NCBI GenBank assembly: GCA_013397435.1
Contig: VZRG01000369.1
Span: 480,294 to 544,293 of the forward strand
DNA: 64,000 nt
Source: Erythrocercus mccallii
Lineage: Eukaryota > Chordata > Aves > Passeriformes > Dicruridae
Direction of reading: 5' to 3'
Shown here: one piece after another, positions 23,856-35,032 of the stretch
Numbering within the stretch: position 1 is the stretch's first letter
How the letters are laid out: every line of letters begins with the position of its first letter
Program-made: the position numbers and the translations under genes
The notes under the pieces: model-generated
The model's input: only the letters and a program-made list of their open reading frames with translations
Databases searched by the model: none
Told to the model about the DNA's origin: nothing

Positions 23856-26800
23856 TTACATCTCGGGGCTCAAGTACAGGATAGTAAAATCCCCAACACA
23901 GCCGTTTTTACAAAAATTGCATATGCTTTATGTTTGTTTCTCTTTTTCTTACTAGCCTGCTCCCACAATGGGGAAGTGTTTTAACTGCCCGTGCTGGGAT
24001 TTTCATGTTAGCAAACCTCTTTAACCAGCATTTGGCTCTTTCCACTTTCTTACTTTGATTTGGATGACTGCCTGAAGCACCTGCTAATGGCCTGAAGCAT
24101 TGGAGCCGAAATTTGCAGTTTGTGTCCCACGCTCACTCTGTTTTGTTACCTGCCTTCTGGAGCACCTGCTCCGTGGTCTGGGCTCAAGAGCCTGCTCTCT
24201 ACCTGCTGACAGCAGCACTCCTCACAACCCTGCGTCTTCTCAGCTTTGTCCTGCACTTTGTCCTGCTCTCTGTAGCCCCTGCCTCAGCTTCGCCTGGGTC
24301 TTCAAGGTAACATCAATGCTTCCCGCATGTTCTAGTGCTTGGGGGAAGAATGGTGTTCCCCCAGTACTTAGGAACAAAGGTGATGCCCAAGTAAATTGAT
24401 GATTGTGGTCATCCTAAAACCTTTGCCACATCATTCACCAGCAGAGTTTTTTAGTTTTTAAAAATGAGTTTTATAGGGAATTGTGAACTAGGCCAGCTGG
24501 CTGAAATCAGCTTGTAGGTCAGCAGAGGTCAGAAGCCACATGGCAATTCAGTGTTCATGAAACACAGGAAAAAATGTGCCCACTTAACATTGAGGGACCA
24601 AGAGAAACTCAGAAGACGTGAGGAACACTGCTCCCTTTCTCCTGCTCCCATTGCCTTTTGAGGATCTGCATGCTTTTCTATGAGGTTCCTCCTTATGCCT
24701 ACACGTAGGGAGGGCTATGAGAAGTAGCTCTTTAGGCTGTGTGAGAACATCTTCCTCCCTGTAAAGGGGCAAAGCTAATGGAGGATTTCAGGGGTAACAA
24801 CTTCCAAAAGGGAATTTTCTTTTCATTCTACTTTAGGAAGCGTTCATTTTTTCTCAAGAATCTAGGTCTGTTCTGAGGGTATTGTTTACATGGACTTTCC
24901 CTTTCCAAAAAGGTGGTTTTATTTCTGTGTTAGAAGGATGCTGTTAACAGCAACAGAAGAGCTCAAGTATTGCCTTCCTGCTGATCCCCTTACTGGCGGG
25001 GTCATCCTCTTCCCCAGTGAGCTGTATTCCTTAATACAGCCACACTGTGCCCCCACCCATCTTCCACATTGGTGCTGTGTGGGATTTTCCCCAGGAACCA
25101 TCTCCCTGAGTGCCTGGGCTGCACACTGAGGCTTGTTCATACCAGAGACATCTGCTCTTGCAGAGCTGGGCAGGGCAAGGATTGATTTTTTTCTTTTTTT
25201 TTTTTCTTCTTGCTTTCCTTTGGTTGCCTCAAAATAACCCTAATTAATTTTGTGGAGAGTTTAGTGTGCTCCCATCATGGGATTGCTCTTTGTGCGGATC
25301 TCTTGCATGCTATATTTAGGTATGGTTTTTGGAACACCATGTGACCCGAATCAGATAACTTCTGAACTACTAATCATGTCTTTGACACTGACTCCCTCCG
25401 TGGCTTTGGGGCATTTTACAGTTGTTTTCTTATATACAGAATGAAAACAGATATACTCATCTGCCCTGTGAGAGCTTCTGCCAGGGTTGACAAATATTTA
25501 AGACATTGGTTTAAACAAAATTTGATTTTATTTTTTCTACTGTAATCTTAGTTTTATTGTTTCCTAGATGTTTACCTTTCTAAAATGATTCGTTACCATT
25601 TTAATATTCCTTAATAGATGCTCCTATTTCATCATTTTAAAAGAATTTCTTCTGTGTTGTAGAGGAAAATAGGGCAGAAAGAAAAAGACTAAATGCCCTC
25701 ATTTCCTGCCCCACACAGATTTTCTTCCTGTGTTTACTAGTTGATTGATCCATGGAGATGAAAAGCCCAAAACATTGACCTGAACTATTTCCCCCTGTGC
25801 TAGCTACATCTGTTTTTTAACATGGGAAATTAGTTATCTGCTTGGTTTTTTCTTGATTTTTTGAGTTGCGCAGCCAGACTTATATCCTGTCCTCTTGCAC
25901 TGCTTGAGGCCACTCCAGCCCTGGAGGAAGCTGAGCTCCCTTTGGCTCCACATGCAGCATGGCTGGGGTTTGGAGCCTGTGGTCCTTTTCAAAGCATTAT
26001 CTCTTTGTTGTTTATGCCCATAATTGCTGCTTTCTGTGTCTTGGGTACTTCTGCAGGGAGCTGGAGTACTGGGATTTCTTCTGGCTTCACCCTTTTTTGC
26101 CCTAACCCTTTAGGACCTTTTCATAGGCAAATGGATCAAAAGACCTGTTTGGCCTTTCAGTGGTAGGAAAGGAGCTTAGTTTGACCAGGTAGCTAGTCAG
26201 ATAAAGAAGAGGAGAAATTATGGCACTATTTCCTATCCTTTAGGAAGTAATGAACAGAGAGGAAGAGAATTCTTCCTTATTTAAGTTGAACTTATTGTCT
26301 AATTATAAATTGTAGCTCCCCTCCTTTTTATAATTCCTTCAGAATTAAATCCTTTGCCCAAGTACTTATTCTTTCCCTCCTACGATGGCAGTAAAAAGCA
26401 AAATAATACATAAACTGAAAATTCAGCTTTGAGAAAAAGGCTGATAATGAAATATCTGCCAAAGACTCTGCAATATGCATCTGTCAGAGGAAAAAAGCAA
26501 ACATTCTTATGTTTGAATCTCTGAAATGTAACTGCACCAGACTAGTTGGGGAAAATTTGTTTGAAGATGTATTACGTTCCACGATCAAATGGAAAAAATG
26601 GCACCTGTCATCATATTTAGAAAACAGCTGGGTAACATGGCCAAGTGCCATAGTCTCTTTTCACATGGCCTTTATGCTGAAACCATCCCAGCTCCATTCT
26701 CAGCAACTGGAGAAACCCTGTGCCTTTAAATGGTTACAGAAACATCTACTTAGAGGCCAGCTCTTATTGCAGCAAAGCCTGCTTCTGATGCTTCTAATTA

Positions 26801-27326
26801 GCAGTTAATGGATTATACTTTACTTTTATAACCAACCCAGCAGGCACTCTTCTATAGTATTTTTCAGCTATTTTTGGTAGAAGATATATGCAATTGCACT
26901 GCTCTTCATGCTTTCATTTTGAGCATGCAGAAAATATTAGAAATAAAGCACTATCTGAGATTATTTTACCACTCAAATGCTTAATTTAAGTCTGATTATG
27001 CATTTCCTAAATGTATTTTCTTTCATCTAAAATCTTAGAAAACTGTAATGGGTTAATTGCCCTATCTGATCTAGACTTTGATGCAGAATCTCCTAAATAC
27101 ATACTTATTGTTAATTAAAATATTTATATACCCAGTGAAAAGCTTGTTTTTTTAGACTTGCAAACACAGCTACAATATGTATTAATTTAGGGAAAAGTGT
27201 TTTTCTAGGTGAGTCCAGTATGGCTACCTTCAGAAGTTTAGATGGGCTTGTAGAAACGAATTATTTTTATCCTGGCTTGGAATTAAAATAGCAATGAGGT
27301 TAGTAGCATTAAAGATTTGCAGTGCC
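23856..27326. other. Non-coding block, no gene recognised
   Basis: The segment contains a moderately GC-rich patch (24100-24310) and a T-rich tract (25185-25207). Frames up to about 100 codons (24100-24399, 25861-26166, 26509-26808 on +) lack recognisable domains. More of the DIRS-like element could lie on the minus strand just above 23855 but was not recognised. Confidence 0.5.
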
Positions 27327-27410
27327 ACGTGTGTGTGTGCCCATACACATGTGGGTATATATTGTATATACACAATATACATAGTACGTATACCAACTTG
27401 GGCATGTGAA
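27327..27410. repeat. Imperfect hairpin with GT and TA tracts
   Basis: A short GT tract is followed by TGCCCA (27338-27343), which pairs with TGGGCA (27399-27404). GGTATA (27354-27359) pairs with TATACC (27389-27394), and TATTGT (27360-27365) pairs with ACAATA (27372-27377). The stem is interrupted by unequal bulges. It looks like a degenerated dinucleotide repeat or small palindromic element rather than a clean microRNA precursor. Confidence 0.45.
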
Positions 27411-27833
27411 TATAAATCTATGTTCAACAAAGAAGTAAATTTTCTTAGATTTTGGTTGGAAGTTCATACTATTTGCCCCTCAGGGAATTAATGTGATATC
27501 AGCTTGTAGCAGGAAACCTAGTTTGCTGAGGCTCTGTTAGAACCTGCTCTGTTCACTCAGGTCACGCTTCCAGTAGGACAAGGTCTAACATTGGTTAAAC
27601 TGGAACAGGAGAGGGAGCTCTCACAGCACCGGCCAGGAAAGGGGATGACGAGGTACCCAAGCCTAGGAAAAGGGGTAGAGGCCACCAGCTGCAGGTGAGA
27701 TGCACCATCACTCTGTTCCTAATTACTGTGGTCCCCTCACCAAAGTGTCTTCTCCATCCCTTACTTACGTCACCAAAAAGAAAAAAGGAATTGGCTTAAA
27801 AAGACAAGGAATAGCTTAAGAGAAAAGCAGTTC

Positions 27834-28489
27834 CATGTTAGTTGATGAGAAGCTCAATAAAACGCAGCAATGTGCTCTTGCATCCCAGAAAGCCAGCCAT
27901 ATCCTGGGCTACAACAGAAGCAGCATGGCAAGCAGGTTGAGGGAGGGGATTCTCCCCCTCTCCTCTGCTCTGGTGAGACTCCACCTGGCGTGCCGTGTCC
28001 AGCTATGGAGTCCCCAGCCCAGGAAGAATGTAGACCCATTGGAGTGAGTCTGGAGGAGGCCACAAAGATGCTCAGAGCTGAAGCACTTCTCCTATGCAGA
28101 GAGAAGCTGGGGTTGTTCAGCCTGGAGAAGACCCTGAGGAGATTTCATAGCCTCCGGTACCTATAGATGACTTGTAAGAGCAAATGGAGACACACTTTTC
28201 AGCAGGGCGTAATGATAGGACAAGGGAAAATGGCTTCGAACTTACAGAGGGCAGGTTTAGATGAGGTATTAGGGTGAAATTTTTTACTGTGAGGATAGTG
28301 AGACACTGGAACAGGTTGCCAAGAGAAACTGGATGCTTCAGCCCTGGCAGTTTTCAAGGCCGAGTTGGATGGTTCTTAGAGCAACCTGGTCTAGTGGAAG
28401 CTGCCTCTGCCCATTAGAGTTGGGTTGGAACTAGATGACCATCAAGGTCCCTTCCAACCCAAACCATTCCATTATTTTATGGTATTATG
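27834..28489 (+). mobile_element. CR1 LINE, 5'-truncated copy
   Basis: About 655 bases match the avian CR1 consensus as I know it. The 5' end falls inside ORF2 (translation starts MLVDEKLN.TQQCALA.QKA). It continues through GTGAGACTCCACCTGG, the TTCAGCCTGGAGAAG block and GACACTGGAACAGGTTGCC. It then runs into the 3' untranslated tail GTTGGAACTAGATGACC ... AAGGTCCCTTCCAACCC and ends with a decayed ATTCTATGA-type terminal repeat (about 28466-28489). Severe 5' truncation and absence of an A-tail are typical of CR1. This is the main evidence that the host is a bird. Mutations and indels show it is dead and not recent. Confidence 0.93.
27835..28394 (+). pseudogene. CR1 ORF2 C-terminal remnant (reverse-transcriptase polyprotein)
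   Basis: The coding part of the CR1 copy covers the last 180 or so residues of ORF2, downstream of the catalytic reverse-transcriptase motifs. The first frame runs from 27835 to a stop at 28045-28047, ending ...NVDPLE where the family has an Arg codon. One base is then missing shortly after, so similarity continues in another frame as ATKMLRAE...KLGLFSLEK. Further deletions and a stop at about 28164-28166 follow. The family's terminal codons (SNLV-stop) correspond to the GCAACCTGGTCTAG at 28381-28394. No functional product is possible. Neither open frame should be annotated as a host gene. Confidence 0.88.
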
Positions 28490-31124
28490 ACTTGCAGCAA
28501 AGGAAGTGCCACCTGCAAGACTCCTACTTTGAAAGCACTGCACTTGCTGGGTACAAGACTGTACACCACTAAATTGGTATGGTCATATTTGTTGAATGCA
28601 GTGAATTTCAAAAGGCTCTCCAGAAAAACATTATTTTTACACTGTTTTTTTAGAGAGCAAAGGCTAAAAAGGGAAGGAAGGGAAGGAAAAGGAATGTTGG
28701 ACAGTGGTTATTATGTGAAATAGCTTCCTGACTGTGATGAGACATGGGCAACTTACTTTCTGTCCTGATTCTTGAGGAAGATGAGTTTGGGCTTTTCCTC
28801 TGTCATGTAACATCCCAGTGGAGTAGGAGGAGGAGGCTGGCTGTGCAGGGGATGAAGAGCTGTTGTTTCCTTGCCCCTCACAGCACGTGTCTATGCTGTA
28901 GGTGGGGAACAGAGGGATATCTGCTGGGCATACCTTGTTCTTCACTGTTTAATTCATGTTCCTTTCCATTTTCTTCAGGAAAATGCAACAGGAGACTACT
29001 GATTCTTGAATCAAGGCCATAGTTGAGCCTCTCAGGAACTGTTTCATGTTTGCTCACTTGTAATCAGCAGAAGCTATTCTGACATGCTCAAGTGTGCTGT
29101 TGTGTTTCCTTTAAGAAATAATGAGATTTAATCGTTTTTCTTTTCCACTTAAAAGAGATCTCTCTCCCTTAGTTCTGCATTCTCCCTAAACTTCTGCGAA
29201 GGTAAAGTCCATCTTTGTGCCTGCACTATCTTGTCATAGTACACTGTAAATGGTGTATGAGGGCTGCAGGATTTACCTTTTCTCAGCCTCTGTCCGAAGT
29301 GTTGGTCAAAGCACGTGGCTCCTTAGACCTGCATTCCTGATGTCTATATCAGAGCAGTGAAGACAAGTCTGAGATATCTCAAGTTCAGTGACAGTGTTCT
29401 GAGATCTCCATCAGCCAGAGCTCTGGGATTGCCCTTCCAAATTTTGTCTCTCAGCAGTTTTGTGCCAAGCAAGCCAAGCTTTGCAGTAGTTGAGGTTATT
29501 GAGGAGAACTTCATCCAGAAGAGTAAGGCTCCCTCAAGCAGAGTTTGGTTTGAGTTCTCAGAAGGTCAGCGTGGGAAGCTCCCCATAAAAGCTGAACTTT
29601 GATGTTGTCAGCCAAGACAGATTCAGAAGATTTGGGAACATTTTTTTCTTCCTCTTTATAATTATATGAAACACGGGAGACCTGTGAATAGAGTATTTTT
29701 AGATTGTACTTTCAAATATACAGTATCATAGTATGACAGCAAATTAAAATTCTTATCAAATCTTTTTTTTAAGAAATGTAATGTAACTCATAGTGGAAAG
29801 TTCAATAAAGAGCAGTGTGCTGCTTGGCACAGGAATTCTGCTCTTGTTACAAAATGAAACATCACTGGTTGCTCTCATTTAGATGAACACTTTCAGAAAT
29901 TCTTTTTTTTAGGGCTAGTGGATTGGACTTCTAATTTTAACTCCTATGGTTTATAATTAGAAACACTTCCAAACTTGTTTACAAACACCTGCACTTGACA
30001 GTATGTGTCTGCAATTTTAGAAGGACTCACTTGTTGCTTCCACTGCGGGTTGAGAGGGCATCTGAGTTCTTTGTGTTTGTACAGTTAGTTTCGGGACATT
30101 GGAACAAAAGTGCATTTTTAAATATAAGGGTATGAGAATGTGATGTTTTGTGAGGGGATTGCATGCACCTAATCAGCAAAAAGGTCTTATTGAGTAGTTG
30201 TGGATTATTTCAAAGTAGGACTGATTGTTAGTGGTCATTTGGAGCAAGATCTGAACTGGCACCCAAAGGAGAAATGCCAAGAGCTAATTTTAGCAGTTGA
30301 GCCTCTCAACTGGAAAAGATGCTTTACAGGTTTTCTGGTTTTATCTGTACTTAAGACATGTCACTTTCTTGCCAGCTGTCCTTAAGAAGTTATTCAGAAA
30401 GGGTTTTAAATGACTTTTGAAAAAAATGATTGCATTTTTATTTCATATGAATTTGGAAGTGAGTTGCTGAGTGTACAGTGAATGGTGGAGCATGGTTCCC
30501 CTTGCTCCTGAGTGGGATGTGTGTCTTAAGTCTGTATGAAATTTGTTTGCAGTGTGGTGAATATCACAGTGTGTTACTCACTGGTCAAGTGTATAATCAC
30601 ATTAGAAGGGATCAAAATACTTTACCCAAATTAAAAAAAAAAATCCATTTGGCACTTTACATCTGACTTTTAGTTGCATCACATAGGTTAACAGTGTTGC
30701 TTACCAATTTGTAGTGTAATGGGAAAGATTATTGTTGCTAAAAATTGATGCTGCGTGGGAGGGTGTCAGGAAGAACCCTCCAAATATGTTTCAAGGGTAC
30801 AGCTGAACCAGAAGTAGTCAAAGCAGACTTAGGGAGTAGTGGCATAAGGTGTCCTATTGATTGCTTAATGCTCATGTTGTTCCTAATTGGTATTAAAACT
30901 TCTGGTTAGTTAGACCAGCCTGTTTGGATGATATGTCCTCTACCGGGAACCATGGTCTTAGAGAAACTCCAATATAGAAGAGGACAAGGAAGCCACAAAG
31001 TGGAATGTTTTAATTTTCTGTTGTTTTGGTGTCCATAGGAGCATGGGATCCATTTGAGGAATCCACACTGATGTCAAAGGATCATGTCCTCGAGGCTCTT
31101 ACTCTCTATCAGTTTCACTGAGAG
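28490..31124. other. Non-coding AT-rich block, no gene recognised
   Basis: This holds a short GGAAG-type purine run (28670-28695) and chance frames below 95 codons. Nothing else is supported. Confidence 0.55.
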
Positions 31125-31195
31125 TGGATACCAGTGGAATTACGCACCTAAATACCTTGTGTAACCTTGTTCTTTGAAGGCAAATCTGCAGTGTG
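31125..31195. repeat. Degenerate ancient amniote repeat fragment
   Basis: CCAGTGGAATTACGCACCTAAATACCTTG resembles the CAATGGGAGTTAGGCGCCTAAATACCTT pattern of the repeat family suspected at 14161-14340, here in the opposite orientation. Only about 40 bases are convincingly similar. Confidence 0.4.
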
Positions 31196-34065
31196 CAGCC
31201 TGTATGTTGTGCTTGACCCCTCTGCAGAGCACACAACAAACACTCACTGGGGGACTCTTCTAGAGCAATTGCTCAAAAGTAAACAAACAGATAATTACAT
31301 AAAGCTTTTGAAGTATGATGCACAGGTCTGAAGAATTAGGTTTTACCTTCTGTAAACCAGGTGTGCCTCGTATCTGTGTTTCTGAATTCCTTTAAGGAAG
31401 TACAATTTTAACAAGCATTCACTTTCTGTAGTGAACAGACTTTTTTAAAAAAATTACTTTTAAAACAAGTAGGCTAGCTAAAATTATGATGTTACTTAGA
31501 TACTGCACAGCTTTATTTCTTTAATTTCTTCTTCTTTAAAGTATAGCTGCAATTAATAAATTGTGTTGTAACCATATTAGGTTGTTACCATGTTTGAAAA
31601 TAGCTTCAAACACAGCTTACAAGCTCTGGTGTTGTCAGGGTCCCAGTTCATCAGAGTTAGAAATACATGGCATTTTAGATATGGCTCATGATTCAAATAT
31701 GACCATAGAAATTAGACTTAAGTGGAATTTAATACCACTTCTTGTTTAACTAGAACTTTCTTTTTTTATGATGAATTCTCTCTGGAAATAGCACTTTCAC
31801 AACTGATGTACCGAGAGAAATGCCAGTGTTTTCAGTTTTCCTCTTATTTCGGTTTGCTCGTGTCTGCTCTGTGCCCACTTTCTTAAGTGTTAATATATAA
31901 AAACGTTTCCAAAAAGTTAGAGGAGGCTTGAAAGCAAGAGCTATGCAAGTGTATAGAGATCCAGTGATTCAGCAATGCCTTGAAAATGGGCAAAAACCTC
32001 TTTGATATCAGAAGTCTTCACTGACCATGAAGTTAGTGAGAAGATTTCTCAGATGTACCTGATAAGAAAGAAAGACCTTCATGGAATATTTGTAGAGTTT
32101 TTTAACCTGCATGGGCCTGACCAGTTTTTCAGCATCAATGACTGGTGCACATGTGAAGCGATCTGTTCCCAGGATAATCTGCATGGTTGCTATAGGGAAA
32201 CTGCATTGAAAAGTCTTTCTTTGGATGCATTTAAAATTATACTATCTTCCTAAGGAAGCGGTAATTAAAGTAAATACAAGAGTCATGAAAAGAAGGAAAA
32301 TGGGCTTCAGAGTTCTCTTTTGGTTCTTCTTGTAAAAAATAACACTTCAGGTAAAATTATTGCTCCTCATAAAGAATCCCATGATATGATTGAATATTTT
32401 GAGCATGCATGGTATACCACAGCATGCATGGTATACCAGAGTGATCTGAGAATCGAATAATATCCAGGTAACTGGGCATATGAAGAGATATAATATTCCA
32501 TCACCTACCACAAGACAGGACTCTTGAATAGGCAATATCTGGTTATGGTTAGAAATCAGCTGTGGTTATAAGGGGACAGCTTGTATATTGCCAGAGGGAG
32601 TTAATGTAGGTTCCCAGCCCATGAAGTCCAAGCATCGGAGTTATGATTGCATCCCCAGGGCTGGAACACACTGCAAATCCCTGAGATGCAAATTCTTTGC
32701 CTGTGTCTCCCACAGTACATAGCTGTAAACCGGTCTTTGAAAGTCTATAAATAGGTGTAAAACATGCATTTTCCATAGAAGTAATGACTTTAGAGAGGGA
32801 CTGTGACTATTACAATGGCCTATTGCAAATTATCTGTAACTTAAGTTTTCGTTTTTATTTTTTATCCTTGGTACATATGTTTATGTGAGCAGCTTTTTCA
32901 TATTTCTACAGTAATTCCATGCCTTAAAAATATGTGAGTTTTCTTCTTAAAGAAACTGTTATATACCAGTTGTACCTAGGCTGAAGGGTTACCCAGAGCA
33001 AATGTGTATGAAGTGAAATTGCTCCAGGATAACCTTTAGGGTTAGGGTAGAGTTAATGATAAATTTATTTTCGTGACCTGTCTGCCAAATATTTGTACAC
33101 TAATTAGGTCCTATTTTGAGGGCAGATCATGTGAGCTTGTAAGGAACCCCTTGTACAGGATGGGAAGGGCAAGAGGATTTTTGTCCCTAGGGAGTGCAAA
33201 CCCCATCTTTTTAATGTAGCATCACCTAAATATGTGCATTTTTTCTAAGTAGCAGGTGAATCCCTGGGCTCATATGGAGGCACTTTTTGAATTGGCTCTC
33301 GGGAATAGCTGTGGCCAGCTCAGGTGTTCAAGTGTAGAGCACTGGGGAAGAAACTGAACTGAGTCAAGGCGTAATCATGGTTTTAATTTTATATAATGTC
33401 TTTTGCAATATAGTAGAAAATTACCCTTATGACTAGTGGCAGGACTGTTGTATAAGTAATCCAGCCATGGTGCTGGTTGGTATCTTGCTTTTCACTTGAA
33501 CCTCTCTGCGATGCAGGTGTTGGAGGAGTGAGTGCCTGGTTCAGTCTCTGCCTGACTCCTTGGTAAGTCATTCAAGTCTATGTTTCTGTACAGTTACTTT
33601 CCAACTGCTCAGCAAAAATAAGGAAAATTTTCATACAGTGCTTTAAAAGAGAGCTGCTAATCAATTTTTCTTATTATTTTATGCCCTGTGATTTTTACAC
33701 CACCCCCACCAGCTGGTTAATCATGCAAAAGCTGAACACTTCATTAGCCAGAACATGTTTGCCCATGGGCATTTCTGTAGTAAATTAGTTCTTTCTATTT
33801 ATACAGGTAAGTCATGGCCAAAAGTCTTTAAGGTGCCAAAGGTAAGGGTTCGAATTAATTCTTTTTCTGAATTTTCAAAAGAACTAGGTTTAACTTTGTG
33901 TGCTGTTGATTTGAAATTACTTTTGAATTAAAGATAGTGTGGGGAAAAGAGCATTGTTAGGTTGTTCAGAGATGCATTATGTCTTTCTGGATCTCAAATT
34001 TGGCCTTTGTAGTACAGGCTGCCTTAACAAAAAAACCAAAAAAGCCCAAAACACTTGGATGCACT
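31196..34065. other. Non-coding AT-rich block, no gene recognised
   Basis: The + frame at 32002-32253 (83 codons) was read and is not recognised. Donor-like GTAAGT/GTAAGG motifs occur near 33562, 33806 and 33841, but the implied exons would be tiny (about 35-45 bases) and carry no recognisable coding content. Confidence 0.5.
32402..32438. repeat. 19-bp tandem duplication
   Basis: AGCATGCATGGTATACCA occurs at 32402-32419 and again, identical, at 32421-32438, with a single C between. Each unit contains the palindromes GCATGC and GGTATACC. Confidence 0.95.
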
Positions 34066-34144
34066 CACACACACACACACACACGTATATATATATATTT
34101 ATATATATATATACACGCATACATACATGTATATGTATATGCAC
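34066..34144. repeat. Compound (CA)n(TA)n microsatellite
   Basis: A (CA)9-10 tract passes into (TA)n with one TTT interruption, then into mixed CATA/TGTA units. It is prone to slippage and to unusual DNA structure. The open frames across it are artefacts. Confidence 0.95.
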
Positions 34145-34458
34145 AGTATCTTCATGTGGAGACTCTGCTTCTTTGAGTGGCATGTGGCATATTGACCTGT
34201 GCTTTTCCTTTCTTACTCTGTGCCTTTTATGCTATTAATTGAAAATATGTGGTTTGCAGATGCTTTTTTGCCTGAAATCAAATGGTGCCCTCTGAAAGCC
34301 TGGTTTAGCTTGACAATGAATTTAGCTTTCAGGCTTTGGCCATTGCAATATTGTTTGAATGCCACCATTTCCTGCAATCAATGTAATTTTATATCTACTT
34401 GGAATAGAAAGTCAAGATGGTGATTGCCTTAATTTAACTCAGTGTTTTATTCATTAAG

Positions 34459-34540
34459 GAGCTGATCCCGAATTCCTTTCAGATCAAAGTCTGTCTTGAT
34501 TTCAGTGGAACCTTTCGGTGCACAAGGTGTGCGGTAGCCT
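34459..34540. repeat. Possible ancient amniote repeat fragment
   Basis: GAGCTGATCCCGAATTCCTTTCAG and TTGATTTCAGTGGAACCTTT resemble the CTGATCCTGCATT...TTGACTTCAATGG wording of old reptilian/avian repeats. The match is short and mutated. Confidence 0.3.
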
Positions 34541-35003
34541 TCTAAAATGTTGTCATTGTGACTAGTGAATAAAAACTAAATGTGTTGCTAAATTTAGGCT
34601 GTTGCTCATGTCAGCTTCCTTTTCTAAATGACGGTAAGTGCATTCCATAAATAGTATGCCTCTTATGTTGTCATATCTCTTTGGCTTGCTTTGCAGTATT
34701 TTACAGGATATTTGCAAATGAATTTTGTGTTCAGTAGGCAGGGGATGAAAATAACACTACTCATTGGGACTCCATTAACCCACAGCTAATGAGGAACCAT
34801 TTGGAGGGCTGGATGAGTGTAATTCAGATTAGCCTGCGTGCCAGGCTGCTCTGCTCCCGCTCAGGCTCGCCCCGTGCCATGCTCCCTGTGCCGTGTGCCG
34901 GACGGACGGAGCCCGGAGTGGCACAGCTCTGACACTGCCTTTGGCTGGTTAACTTTGCTGTGCTTCGGTTCCTCTTTTGGAAGGTAGGAGAGGAGAGGGA
35001 ATA

Positions 35004-35032
35004 TGTGTGTGTGTGCGTATGTGTGTGTGTGT
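35004..35032. repeat. (TG)n microsatellite
   Basis: A TG dinucleotide run of about 29 bases is interrupted by CG and TA. Confidence 0.95.

Noticed and set aside
33807..33840. 34-base microexon between TACAG and GTAAGG
   Set aside because: Too short to judge, no coding signal, and such site pairs recur by chance in this AT-rich DNA.
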